Of a stretch of DNA of 19,707 nt, positions 7,891 to 15,835 are shown piece after piece (the stretch's first letter is position 1; each line of letters begins with the position of its first letter). The notes under the pieces are model-generated. The model had not been told where the DNA came from and searched no databases. It was given only the letters and a program-made list of their open reading frames with translations. The position numbers and the translations under genes are program-made. This DNA comes from JALYOK01 sp031419835. Its GTDB lineage: Bacteria > Pseudomonadota > Gammaproteobacteria > Burkholderiales > JALYOK01. The stretch spans positions 1 through 19,707 of the forward strand of contig JANOLP010000235.1 of assembly GCA_031419835.1 (NCBI GenBank), given 5' to 3'.

Positions 7891-9227
7891 CGTCATTCCG
7901 ATTCGTATTCATTGTTAGCGCTGTTCTTTGTGTCGCGCCATTTGCCGGCGCGAACGCGGCCGAAAGCGCGCCGAAACGCGCTAAACCAAGCGCCGATAAA
8001 CCGATTAAACCCGTTGACCGAATCATGGCTGTCGTGAACGATGGCGTGATCACCGAACGCGAACTGGAAACACGCCTGGAATCAATCAGCCAACAATTGC
8101 AAAAACAAGGAACACCGTTACCGCCGAAGGAAATTTTTGCGCGGCAAATGTTGGAGCGCTTGATTCTTGAAACGCTGCAGTTGCAACATGCGAAAGAAGC
8201 GGGACTCAAACTTGACGACAAAGACATCGATCGTGCGATCGATCGTATCGCTACTGACAACAAACTTACCAAGACCGAATTGCGCGACAATCTTACGCGC
8301 GACGGCATTAGTTTCGCGAAGTTTCGCGACGAAGTAAAACGCGAGTTGACGGTCGCTCGCGTACGCGAGGCGGAGGTCGAGGGCCGCGTCACGGTAACCG
8401 AAGGCGAAGTTGATTTGGAGATGGCGCAGCAAGCGACCCGGCCTCAAGGTGAGGCGGAGTATCTGGCCGCCCACGTCCTTATTCGTATCCCTGAAGGCGC
8501 CACTAACGAGGAACTAAAATTACGCCAGCGGCGCGCCGAAGAAGCCTTGGCAGCACTTGATAAAGGCACGGACTTTGGCCAGATTTCGGCGACCTACTCC
8601 GACGCCCAAGAGGCACTGACGGGTGGCAATCTTGGATGGCGCACTGGGCCGAAGCTGCCCAATATGTTTGTTGAAGCGTTGCAGACCCTAAACAAGGGCG
8701 AAATCAGTAAAGTACTGAAGAGCGGTAATGGTTTTCATATCGTCAAGCTACTCGACAAACGCGGACAAGGCGCCGCACAGACAGTCACACAAACCCACGC
8801 TCGTCATATCTTAATTAAAGTAAATGACAGTCAATCCGAAGCGACAGCGAAGAATCGCATACAACAACTAAAAATCCGCATCGACAATGGCTCAGATTTT
8901 GCCGATGTTGCCAAGGCGTTTTCCGAAGACCTGAGCGCCGCCAAGGGCGGCGATCTCGACTGGGTTTATCCCGGCGATACGGTTCCTGAATTTGACCGCA
9001 TGATGAATTCGCTTCAACTTAGTCAAGTCAGCGAGCCGTTCTTGACAAATTTTGGCTGGCATATTTTGCAAGTACTTGAGCGCCGCGACGCCGAAATCAG
9101 CGCCGATCGCAACCGCGTTGCTGCGCGCCTTGGATTACGCCAGCGCAAAGCTGACGAAGCCTATCAGCAATGGCTGTTGCAATTGCGCGATACCGCCTAC
9201 GTCGAATATCGGTTGGAAGATCAGTAA
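7887..9227 (+). CDS. surA: SurA, periplasmic chaperone and peptidyl-prolyl isomerase
   Basis: SurA escorts unfolded outer-membrane proteins, LptD among them, across the periplasm to the BAM complex. The protein is 446 aa (E. coli 428). A signal peptide ends around AGANA at residue 24, followed by a basic, Pro/Lys-rich linker. The SurA N-terminal chaperone domain starts at DRIMAVVNDGVITEREL (44-60) and extends to about 180. Two parvulin domains follow: residues 191-292 (AAHVLIR to IVKLLDKR) and 303-401 (THARHILIKV to WHILQVLERR). The C-terminal helix completes the chaperone core. ATG at 7887 overlaps the lptD stop codon, so translation is probably coupled. Confidence 0.96.
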   Translation: MTSFRFVFIVSAVLCVAPFAGANAAESAPKRAKPSADKPIKPVDRIMAVVNDGVITERELETRLESISQQLQKQGTPLPPKEIFARQMLERLILETLQLQHAKEAGLKLDDKDIDRAIDRIATDNKLTKTELRDNLTRDGISFAKFRDEVKRELTVARVREAEVEGRVTVTEGEVDLEMAQQATRPQGEAEYLAAHVLIRIPEGATNEELKLRQRRAEEALAALDKGTDFGQISATYSDAQEALTGGNLGWRTGPKLPNMFVEALQTLNKGEISKVLKSGNGFHIVKLLDKRGQGAAQTVTQTHARHILIKVNDSQSEATAKNRIQQLKIRIDNGSDFADVAKAFSEDLSAAKGGDLDWVYPGDTVPEFDRMMNSLQLSQVSEPFLTNFGWHILQVLERRDAEISADRNRVAARLGLRQRKADEAYQQWLLQLRDTAYVEYRLEDQ

Positions 9228-9292
9228 TTTTTTGCTCGTGTTTTTACCTTGCCGCGTTGCTCTACAAGCGTGGCATATCGGCATGGTAGTTC

Positions 9293-10294
9293 GTGGCTAG
9301 TTCATCGCAGCAGCTTCCTACCATCGCCATCACCGCAGGTGAACCCGCCGGCATCGGCCCCGATCTTTGCATTCTGCTCGCAGAGCGAAAACCGCTGGCC
9401 CAGCTTGTATTCATCGCCGATCGAAACCTACTCTCGGCTCGTGCAGCGATGCTCGGTCGACGCTTGGCGTTATCGGATTTTGATGCCACAAAATTGAGCC
9501 GTAAGCGCAGCCCCGGCGTTTCGCTGTTACATCACCCCATCGCCGAGGCCGCAATGCCGGGCCGGCTCAACGCAAAAAACAGCCGCTATGTTCTCGCGAC
9601 GCTCAATAGTGCGGTCCGCGGCGCGCTCAATGGCGATTTCCAGGCTGTTGTCACTGCGCCGGTTCACAAAGGTGTGATCAACGACGCTGGCGTTGCGTTT
9701 AGCGGTCACACTGAATTTTTTGCAGAGAAGACAAATACTGAACAGGTCGTGATGATGCTCGTCGGTGGCGGTTTGCGCGTTGCACTCGCCACAACACATC
9801 TGCCTTTAAAAGATGTTGCTAGCGCAATTACCTGTAAAAGTTTGGAGCGCACATTGCATATTTTGCGCAGCGAATTGCGCAACAAGTTTGGCATTGCCGC
9901 GCCGCGGATTCTGGTCGCTGGGCTTAATCCTCATGCCGGCGAATCGGGCCATTTAGGCCGCGAGGAAATCGATATCATCGACCCGGTATTGCAGCAATTG
10001 CGCGCCCAGGGCTTTAAACTCGAAGGCCCAATTCCGGCTGACACATTGTTCACGCCCAAATATCTCGATCGCGCCGACGCGGTTTTAGCGATGTATCACG
10101 ACCAAGGCTTACCGGTATTGAAAATGAAAAGTTTTGGTCACGGCGTAAACGTTACGCTCGGACTACCGATTATTCGCACCTCGGTCGACCATGGCACCGC
10201 ACTCGACTTGGCCGGAACCGGCCAGATCGATGTAGGCAGCATGCTTGCCGCTGTCGATCTTGCGATTGACATCGCAAAAACGCGAGCAGCCTGA
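9293..10294 (+). CDS. pdxA: PdxA, 4-hydroxythreonine-4-phosphate dehydrogenase
   Basis: PdxA oxidises 4-phosphohydroxy-L-threonine with NAD in the DXP-dependent route to pyridoxal phosphate. The protein is 333 aa and carries the family opening TAGEPAGIGPDL (14-25). His139-Thr140 in SGHTEFF bind substrate. The three metal-binding histidines are His169 (TTHLPL), His214 (NPHAGESGHLG) and His269 (MYHDQGLPVLK). The start is GTG at 9293, since an in-frame TAG stands six bases upstream; no strong Shine-Dalgarno is seen. It sits 65 nt after surA and directly abuts rsmA. The surA-pdxA-rsmA order is widely conserved in Beta- and Gammaproteobacteria. Confidence 0.95.
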   Translation: MASSSQQLPTIAITAGEPAGIGPDLCILLAERKPLAQLVFIADRNLLSARAAMLGRRLALSDFDATKLSRKRSPGVSLLHHPIAEAAMPGRLNAKNSRYVLATLNSAVRGALNGDFQAVVTAPVHKGVINDAGVAFSGHTEFFAEKTNTEQVVMMLVGGGLRVALATTHLPLKDVASAITCKSLERTLHILRSELRNKFGIAAPRILVAGLNPHAGESGHLGREEIDIIDPVLQQLRAQGFKLEGPIPADTLFTPKYLDRADAVLAMYHDQGLPVLKMKSFGHGVNVTLGLPIIRTSVDHGTALDLAGTGQIDVGSMLAAVDLAIDIAKTRAA

Positions 10295-11125
10295 TTGCAA
10301 CATATCCCGCGCAAGCGTTTCGGCCAGCATTTTCTGCACGAACGCGGTGTGATCACGCGCATCGTCGACGAGCTGGACTTGCACATCGATGATCGCGTCG
10401 TTGAAATCGGGCCAGGCCTTGGGGCGCTAACGGATTACTTGTTGCCGAAACTCAATCACCTTGATGTCGTCGAGCTTGATCGCGATCTTGCCAAATTGCT
10501 GCGCGAACGATATCCGCCCGAAAAACTGACGGTCCACGAAGGCGACGCACTGGAATTCGACTTTTCCAAACTAGGCCAGCCGCTTCGCTTGGTCGGCAAT
10601 TTGCCTTATAACATTTCGACGCCGTTGCTGTTTCATTTCGCCACATTCCGCGAACGCTTACGTGATGGCCATTTCATGTTGCAACGCGAAGTGGTCGAGC
10701 GCATGGTTGCGGCGCCATCGACCACGGCCTATGGCCGTTTGTCCGTGAGCTTGCAACTAGATTTCGAAATGGAATCACTGTTTCGCATCGGTCCCGGCGC
10801 GTTCACGCCACCGCCGAAAGTCGAGTCGGCGATCGTTCGCATGAAGCCATTGCGCGACACCACACTCGATTTAATCGATCGCGATCTGTTTGCCGCGATC
10901 GTCAATCGCGCGTTTATGCAGCGGCGAAAAACACTTCGAAACTCATTGAGGGAACATCTGTCGCCCGATGAGTTTGCCAGCGTCGCCATCGATCCGATGG
11001 CGCGCGCTGAAAATTTAGGCGTGGCCGACTATGCGAGAATCGCCAACTTCGTTGCCCTGCGAGGCAATCCCAGAGCGGATCTTCAGGCGCTGCCATTGGA
11101 GAGCAGCGCCAATATTGGCGATTAG
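10295..11125 (+). CDS. rsmA: RsmA (KsgA), 16S rRNA dimethyladenosine transferase
   Basis: RsmA dimethylates the two adjacent adenosines in the loop of the last 16S rRNA helix during late 30S maturation; its loss gives kasugamycin resistance. At 276 aa it matches the E. coli length of 273. It begins with RKRFGQHFL. SAM-binding motif I is VEIGPGLGALT (36-46), the acidic ribose-binding residue is in VVELDRD (58-64), and the catalytic NLPY is at 102-105. The start appears to be TTG at 10295, the base right after the pdxA TGA, so translation probably depends on termination of pdxA. The gammaproteobacterial neighbours apaG and apaH are absent. Confidence 0.95.
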   Translation: MQHIPRKRFGQHFLHERGVITRIVDELDLHIDDRVVEIGPGLGALTDYLLPKLNHLDVVELDRDLAKLLRERYPPEKLTVHEGDALEFDFSKLGQPLRLVGNLPYNISTPLLFHFATFRERLRDGHFMLQREVVERMVAAPSTTAYGRLSVSLQLDFEMESLFRIGPGAFTPPPKVESAIVRMKPLRDTTLDLIDRDLFAAIVNRAFMQRRKTLRNSLREHLSPDEFASVAIDPMARAENLGVADYARIANFVALRGNPRADLQALPLESSANIGD

Positions 11126-11126
11126 C

Positions 11127-11519
11127 TCAGTGCTGCGTGCCACGCTGTATGAATTCGATTTTGTAGCCGTCGGGGTCTTCAACAAACGCGATGACCGTCG
11201 TCCCATGCTTCATCGGCCCCGCTTCGCGCACGACCCTGCCACCCTTGGCTCGAACCGCATCGCAGGCTTTGTACGCATCCGGCACCTCCAGTGCGATATG
11301 TCCGTAGGCGTTGCCAAGATCATATTTGGCCGTGTCCCAGTTGTGCGTCAGCTCTAACACCGTGTGATCTTTCTCATCGCCGTAACCAATGAACGCGAGC
11401 GTAAATTTACCGTCGGGATAGTCATTCTTGCGCAGCAATTTCATGCCCAACACGTCGGTGTAAAAATCCAACGATTTTTGCAAATCGCCGACTCGCAACA
11501 TGGTGTGTAACATTCTCAT
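11127..11519 (-). CDS. gloA: GloA, glyoxalase I (lactoylglutathione lyase)
   Basis: GloA isomerises the hemithioacetal of methylglyoxal and glutathione to S-lactoylglutathione, the first detoxification step. The 130-aa protein is almost collinear with E. coli GloA (135 aa) and keeps all four metal ligands at the same positions: His5, Glu56, His74 and Glu122. It has the short, nickel-dependent bacterial form without the insertions of the zinc-type enzymes. The start is ATG at 11519, with AAGGA 8-9 bases upstream. It is the last gene of the glyQ-to-gloA cluster, 22 nt beyond the metallopeptidase gene. It converges on rsmA with a single base between the two stop codons. Confidence 0.96.
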   Translation of the reverse strand: MRMLHTMLRVGDLQKSLDFYTDVLGMKLLRKNDYPDGKFTLAFIGYGDEKDHTVLELTHNWDTAKYDLGNAYGHIALEVPDAYKACDAVRAKGGRVVREAGPMKHGTTVIAFVEDPDGYKIEFIQRGTQH

Positions 11520-11541
11520 CGTCTAATTCCTTACGTTCAGT

Positions 11542-12288
11542 TTAAAAAATTCGATACAACGCATCATTGCGACGCAACTCATCTCGAGCCATCTCATATT
11601 GCGGAAATATTTCCGCGACGCGCTGCCAAAACTTAGGGCTGTGATCCATATGCGCTAGGTGCGCCAGCTCATGGGCGGCGACATAATCGATCACGCTTGG
11701 CGCCGCTTTCATTAGACGCCAGGTCAATCGAATCTCACCGCTTGCGGTACAACTTCCCCAGCGCGATTGCGCGTTGCTGAGGAAAAATCGGGGCGACGGA
11801 ATCTTAGCGACGGCGGTAAGGTGATCGATCCGTTGCGGAAAATAACGCCTTGCCTCGGTACGATACCAATCGCAAACTTTAGTTTTAATTTGTTCGCTAG
11901 AAGGCGGGGTGGTGAACGTCAGATTCAAGCCGGCCAAATCGAGCCACGGCAGCGGCGCTCGGCGCGGCTGGAGCAAAATATTAAGTGATATCGATTGGCC
12001 CAAATAAGGCAACAAAGCGCCTTGTGACCATTCCAACTTTGGCGGCATGCGCTGACGCCATGCCTCAAGCTTGCGCAACACCCAGTCCGCGTTATCCTGC
12101 AGCGCCGCGCGGACCGAGCGCAACGAAGTGCGCGGCGACACCGTTACAATCAATCCGGAAAAATCTACTTTAAGGCCGATGGAGCGGCGCCGCCGACTAC
12201 GCCTGAGTTCAAATTCAATTTCTTGCCCGTTTAGCGCAATCGTCTGCGGGACAGGCTCGAGATTAGGCGCGAGAAGATTACGCAACAT
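11542..12288 (-). CDS. YgjP-like (DUF45 / M48) zinc metallopeptidase
   Basis: This 248-aa protein has the YgjP-like metallopeptidase domain. An N-terminal beta-rich part begins with a very basic stretch (ELRRSRRRRSIGLK, 27-40). The conserved RWGSC sequence is at about 176-180. The zinc site is HELAHLAHMDHS at 206-217, where His206, Glu207 and His210 form HExxH and His216 is the likely third ligand. The physiological substrate of the family is not established. No signal peptide or membrane segment is visible, so it should be cytosolic. It lies 3 nt after plsC and 22 nt before gloA, a neighbourhood I recall as typical of Betaproteobacteria. Confidence 0.88.
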   Translation of the reverse strand: MLRNLLAPNLEPVPQTIALNGQEIEFELRRSRRRRSIGLKVDFSGLIVTVSPRTSLRSVRAALQDNADWVLRKLEAWRQRMPPKLEWSQGALLPYLGQSISLNILLQPRRAPLPWLDLAGLNLTFTTPPSSEQIKTKVCDWYRTEARRYFPQRIDHLTAVAKIPSPRFFLSNAQSRWGSCTASGEIRLTWRLMKAAPSVIDYVAAHELAHLAHMDHSPKFWQRVAEIFPQYEMARDELRRNDALYRIF

Positions 12289-12291
12289 GAT

Positions 12292-13002
12292 TTATGTGCT
12301 GGGCAGGCGCTGCATTTCACTTTCGATCCAGCGTTGCACGTGCTGGTTCAATTCTTCGGGCTTGAAGCCTTTCGGATCGATCGGTTTACCGATGCTCACG
12401 GTGATCGTGCCGGCGCGTTTGAGAAACGTATCGCGCGGCCAATAGTTGCCCGAATTCAGTGCGATCGGCAACACCGGCGTATTGGTTTTGGTCGCGAGCA
12501 ACGCGCCGCCGCGCGCGTAGGGCAAAACTTCGCCAGGTTTGGTGCGCGTGCCTTCCGGAAAAATCACGATCCACAGACCCAGCGCGAGGCGTTCGCGACC
12601 CTGCTGGACCAGTTGGCGCAAGGCGGAAAGTTTGTCGGCACGATCGATTGCAATCGGCCGCAACATCGCCAATCCCCAACCGAAAAACGGAATGCGAAAG
12701 AGCTCACGCTTAAGTAGCCAAACTTGCGGTGGAAACAATTGCAGAAAGAAAAATGTCTCCCAACTCGATTGATGCTTCGCCAAAATAATGGTCGGTGTAG
12801 TTGGAATGTGTTCGCGGCCAATAACTCGATACTCAATTCCGCAAATCACGCGTGCCGAATATACCGCGATGAGCGTCCACAATTTCACTAAGCGATACAG
12901 CACCGGAAAACCGAATGGCAAACAGATAATCATTAGAATGCAGATTATCGGTGAAGCTAAAAATTGAATCAAGAACAGCAGCGTGGAGCGTAGCCAAATC
13001 AT
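12292..13002 (-). CDS. plsC: PlsC-family 1-acylglycerol-3-phosphate acyltransferase
   Basis: PlsC acylates lysophosphatidic acid to phosphatidic acid at the inner membrane. The protein is 236 aa. A long hydrophobic N-terminus (about 5-50, one or two membrane segments) precedes the acyltransferase domain. Catalytic block I reads KHQSSWETF (His77); the usual H(X)4D is H(X)4E here, a variant I recall from betaproteobacterial homologues and probably still functional. Block III is FPEGTRTKPGE (148-158), which binds the glycerol-phosphate. The ATG overlaps the gmhB stop codon by 4 nt. A related acyltransferase acting on another lysolipid cannot be excluded. Confidence 0.88.
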   Translation of the reverse strand: MIWLRSTLLFLIQFLASPIICILMIICLPFGFPVLYRLVKLWTLIAVYSARVICGIEYRVIGREHIPTTPTIILAKHQSSWETFFFLQLFPPQVWLLKRELFRIPFFGWGLAMLRPIAIDRADKLSALRQLVQQGRERLALGLWIVIFPEGTRTKPGEVLPYARGGALLATKTNTPVLPIALNSGNYWPRDTFLKRAGTITVSIGKPIDPKGFKPEELNQHVQRWIESEMQRLPST

Positions 13003-13541
13003 GACGCGGCTTGAATAATCGCCTTTACTGCAACACCTAGATTGGGAAACACTTGAGTGTTCGCCGGCAATCCCCCTTGCGCCTGAGTCTTTTCGCCCTT
13101 ACCGGTCAACACCAGCATCGGTTGCGCACCAACAGCGGCTGATGCTTGCAAATCGCGCAGCGAATCGCCAACGCTCGGAATACCGCGTAGCGGCGCATTG
13201 AAGCGCTCACCGATCTCCTCGAACATTCCGGATTTGGGCTTGCGACAGGCACAATCGGAATCGGCCGTATGCGGGCAGTAAAAAATCGCATCAAGTCGGC
13301 CGCCGACTTGCGCCAACGCATCAATCATCTTTTCATTAATTGCATTAAGCATCGTCATGTCAAACAAACCACGGCCAATGCCGGATTGATTAGTCGCGAC
13401 GACGACGTGAAATCCCGATTGATTAAGTCTTGCGATGCTTTCCAGCGAGTCGGGAATCGGCTTCCATTCTTCCGGGCACTTAATGAATTTATCGCTATCG
13501 ACATTAATCACACCGTCGCGATCGAGGATGACGAGTTTCAT
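12999..13541 (-). CDS. gmhB: GmhB, D,D-heptose-1,7-bisphosphate 7-phosphatase
   Basis: GmhB is a HAD-superfamily phosphatase that makes heptose-1-phosphate on the way to ADP-heptose for the LPS inner core. The protein is 180 aa (E. coli 191). Motif I is ILDRDGVIN, with nucleophile Asp7 and acid/base Asp9. Motif II lies in VVVATNQSGIGRG (46-58), and the basic motif III in CRKPKSG. The GmhB-specific zinc loop is present: Cys89, His91, Cys97 and Cys99. The final acidic motif is VGDSLRDL. It is the first gene after the palindromic repeat that separates it from glyS, and it is coupled to plsC by an ATGA overlap. Confidence 0.93.
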   Translation of the reverse strand: MKLVILDRDGVINVDSDKFIKCPEEWKPIPDSLESIARLNQSGFHVVVATNQSGIGRGLFDMTMLNAINEKMIDALAQVGGRLDAIFYCPHTADSDCACRKPKSGMFEEIGERFNAPLRGIPSVGDSLRDLQASAAVGAQPMLVLTGKGEKTQAQGGLPANTQVFPNLGVAVKAIIQAAS

Positions 13542-13571
13542 TTGCGCCTGTGTACCGCGGAGTTATTGAGA

Positions 13572-13680
13572 CTCCCCTCCCCTTCAGGGGGAGGGCTAGG
13601 GTGGGGATGGGGATTTTCGGTTAGCGGCAGACCCATCCCCATCCCAACCTTCCCCTTGAAGGGGAAGGGGTTTAGGGGTG
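13572..13680. repeat. GC-rich nested palindromic repeat between glyS and gmhB
   Basis: Two arms of about 45 bases face each other. The left arm (13572-13612) contains CTCCCCTTCAGGGGGAGGG, itself a hairpin. The right arm (13632-13680) contains CCTTCCCCTTGAAGGGGAAGG, also a hairpin. The arms are imperfect reverse complements around a roughly 20-nt AT-richer centre, so the RNA could form one long stem or two short ones. No coding frame occupies the 175-nt gap. This is the type of C/G-rich intergenic repeat scattered through many proteobacterial chromosomes. On the minus strand it may attenuate transcription or protect mRNA ends between glyS and gmhB. Confidence 0.8.
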
Positions 13681-13716
13681 TCGCTGCACACATCGTGCTT
13701 TGCATCAACTCCCGCA

Positions 13717-15834
13717 TTAGCCTGCCAACTTTGAAATATCGGCGACTTTGTTCATCGCACTGCGCAAATCTTGCAATAGCGCTAAACGATTGCCGCGCAG
13801 AGCTGTATCCTCGGTCATGACCATGACGTTATCGAAGAACTCGTCCACTGGCGCTTTAAGGACGGCGAAGGATTTAAGGTAACCGGCAAAATCTTGTTCG
13901 CGAAATAATTCATTCGCGCCCGGCGTCGCAGATATTAGCGCGTCAAATAGTTTTCGCTCGGCGGATTCGACTAACTTACCTTCTTCGGCTTGACCCGTTA
14001 TCTGTTCGACCTTCTTCAGAATATTCGCAACGCGTTTGTTTGCTGCGGCCAAGCTCTCGGCCTCAGGCAATTGCATGAACGCGCGCACCGCCGCTAGTTG
14101 GCGCGGCACCAAATTCAGTAGCATCGGACGTTGCGAAAGCACGGCCTCGACCTCGTTAGCGCTGTAGCCTTGTTCACGTAGGAAACCTTCCAGCCGCTGG
14201 AAAATAAAACTCTCCAAATCAGCTTGAGCATCAGCAACTTTCCCTTGAAATCCGTCGAACGCCACGCGCAACAAATCGCGCAATGAAACTGAGATATCTT
14301 GTTCGACAATAATTCGCACAATCCCCAACGCATGGCGACGCAACGCGAAGGGATCTTTGTCGCCGGTCGGCGTTTGACCGATGCCGAACAATCCGGTTAA
14401 GGTTTCCAATTTATCAGCGAGAGAAACTGCATTCCCTACCGCACCTCGCGGCAAGGCGTCGCCGGCGAAACGCGGTTTATAGTGATCCTCGATCGCGTCG
14501 GCGACGGCGGCTGCCTCACCATCATGTAACGCGTAGTACCGGCCTATAATCCCTTGCAATTCGGGAAATTCCCCGACCATATCCGATACCAGATCAGCCT
14601 TAGCCAACCGTGCCGCGCGAACCGCTTGCTCTGCGGACGCACCGATTAAGGGCGCCACGCCGCGCGCAATCGCGGCGACGCGTTCGACACGCTCGCCCTG
14701 ACTTCCAAGCTTGTTGTGATACACCACACTTGCAAGCTTCGGCAAACGCGATTCAAGGCTGTGTTTGCGATCTTGATCGTAGAAAAATTTGGCATCGGCC
14801 AGGCGCGGTCGGATCACGCGCTCGTTACCCGAAATAATGTTGGTGGCATCATCCAACTTCATGTTGGAAACGATGAGAAATTTGTTAGTCAATTTCCCCG
14901 CACTATCGAGCAGCGGAAAATATTTTTGATTCGCGCGCATCGTGAGGATCAAGCATTCCTGCGGCACGTTGAGAAACACAGGCTCGAATTCACCGACATA
15001 CACCGTCGGAAATTCCACCAGCGCCGTAACCTCGTTGAGCAAGGCATCATAGGCGTCTCCAGATTCGAGCCTGGCATTTTGCTTGCTGGCGTTCGCGCGT
15101 AGCTGCCGATCGATTTCATCTCGCCGTTTGTCGAAACTGGCAATAACGCCGCCCTTGCTTTCGAGTTGCGTTTCGTAATCACTTGCCGTTGCGAGCGTGA
15201 CAATTTGTTCGCCTTGGAAACGGTGGCCTTCCGTAACGTTGCTTGCGACAAGACCGAGCACGCCGACCGGAACCACTTCGCTGCCATGCATCGCAATTAA
15301 GCGATGCACGGGCCGCACGAACTGCACCGTTGTCGCGCCGTCGGCAAGCTGATAGCTCATCACTTTTGGAATCGGCAACTTTTGTATCGCTTGTTCAATT
15401 GCGGCCGACAAGTGCGTCTGTAACAGGACGCCCGCCGCTAAATCCTTAAGCACCAAGACTTCGTTTTTTCCGTCTTGCTCGCGCGTGACGCGCTCGCGGA
15501 TGATCGCATCAAAATCCGCATCGTCTTGGTAACCCAATGTACCCAATTTCTTTTTCAACGCAGGTGTCGCCTTACCTTCTTTGTCGAGTGCGACACTAAC
15601 GGGCATTAGCTTTCTGCGCACTTCTTTTGGCGGCGATTCTTTCCGCGCATTCGTGATTTGTACCGCGAGGCGACGCGGTGATGCAAAAACAATTTTCTTT
15701 GCCCCGGCTTCTAGAAAATCTTTACTTTCAAGGTCACGAAAAATTTCGACCGCGAACGCTTCGCCTAACTTTTGCAAGGCCTTCGGCGGCAATTCTTCCG
15801 TGAACAATTCGACGAGCAACGTTTCAGTTGTCAT
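13717..15834 (-). CDS. glyS: Glycyl-tRNA synthetase beta subunit
   Basis: GlyS is the large subunit of the bacterial alpha2beta2 glycyl-tRNA synthetase. It binds tRNA-Gly and carries the anticodon-binding part, while the alpha subunit forms glycyl-adenylate. At 705 aa it is slightly longer than E. coli GlyS (689). The N-terminus LLVELFTEELPPKALQKLGE is a clear family signature. GANELFREQDFAGYLKSFAV and the following helical segment form the C-terminal DALR-like anticodon-binding region. The ATG at 15834 comes one base after the glyQ stop codon, so equal synthesis of the subunits through coupling is likely. A palindromic repeat follows the stop. Confidence 0.97.
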   Translation of the reverse strand: MTTETLLVELFTEELPPKALQKLGEAFAVEIFRDLESKDFLEAGAKKIVFASPRRLAVQITNARKESPPKEVRRKLMPVSVALDKEGKATPALKKKLGTLGYQDDADFDAIIRERVTREQDGKNEVLVLKDLAAGVLLQTHLSAAIEQAIQKLPIPKVMSYQLADGATTVQFVRPVHRLIAMHGSEVVPVGVLGLVASNVTEGHRFQGEQIVTLATASDYETQLESKGGVIASFDKRRDEIDRQLRANASKQNARLESGDAYDALLNEVTALVEFPTVYVGEFEPVFLNVPQECLILTMRANQKYFPLLDSAGKLTNKFLIVSNMKLDDATNIISGNERVIRPRLADAKFFYDQDRKHSLESRLPKLASVVYHNKLGSQGERVERVAAIARGVAPLIGASAEQAVRAARLAKADLVSDMVGEFPELQGIIGRYYALHDGEAAAVADAIEDHYKPRFAGDALPRGAVGNAVSLADKLETLTGLFGIGQTPTGDKDPFALRRHALGIVRIIVEQDISVSLRDLLRVAFDGFQGKVADAQADLESFIFQRLEGFLREQGYSANEVEAVLSQRPMLLNLVPRQLAAVRAFMQLPEAESLAAANKRVANILKKVEQITGQAEEGKLVESAERKLFDALISATPGANELFREQDFAGYLKSFAVLKAPVDEFFDNVMVMTEDTALRGNRLALLQDLRSAMNKVADISKLAG

Positions 15835-15835
15835 C

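Noticed and set aside
13572..13680. CRISPR array or simple Rho-independent terminator
   Set aside because: There are two inverted arms and no regular direct repeats with unique spacers, and no T-run follows either hairpin.
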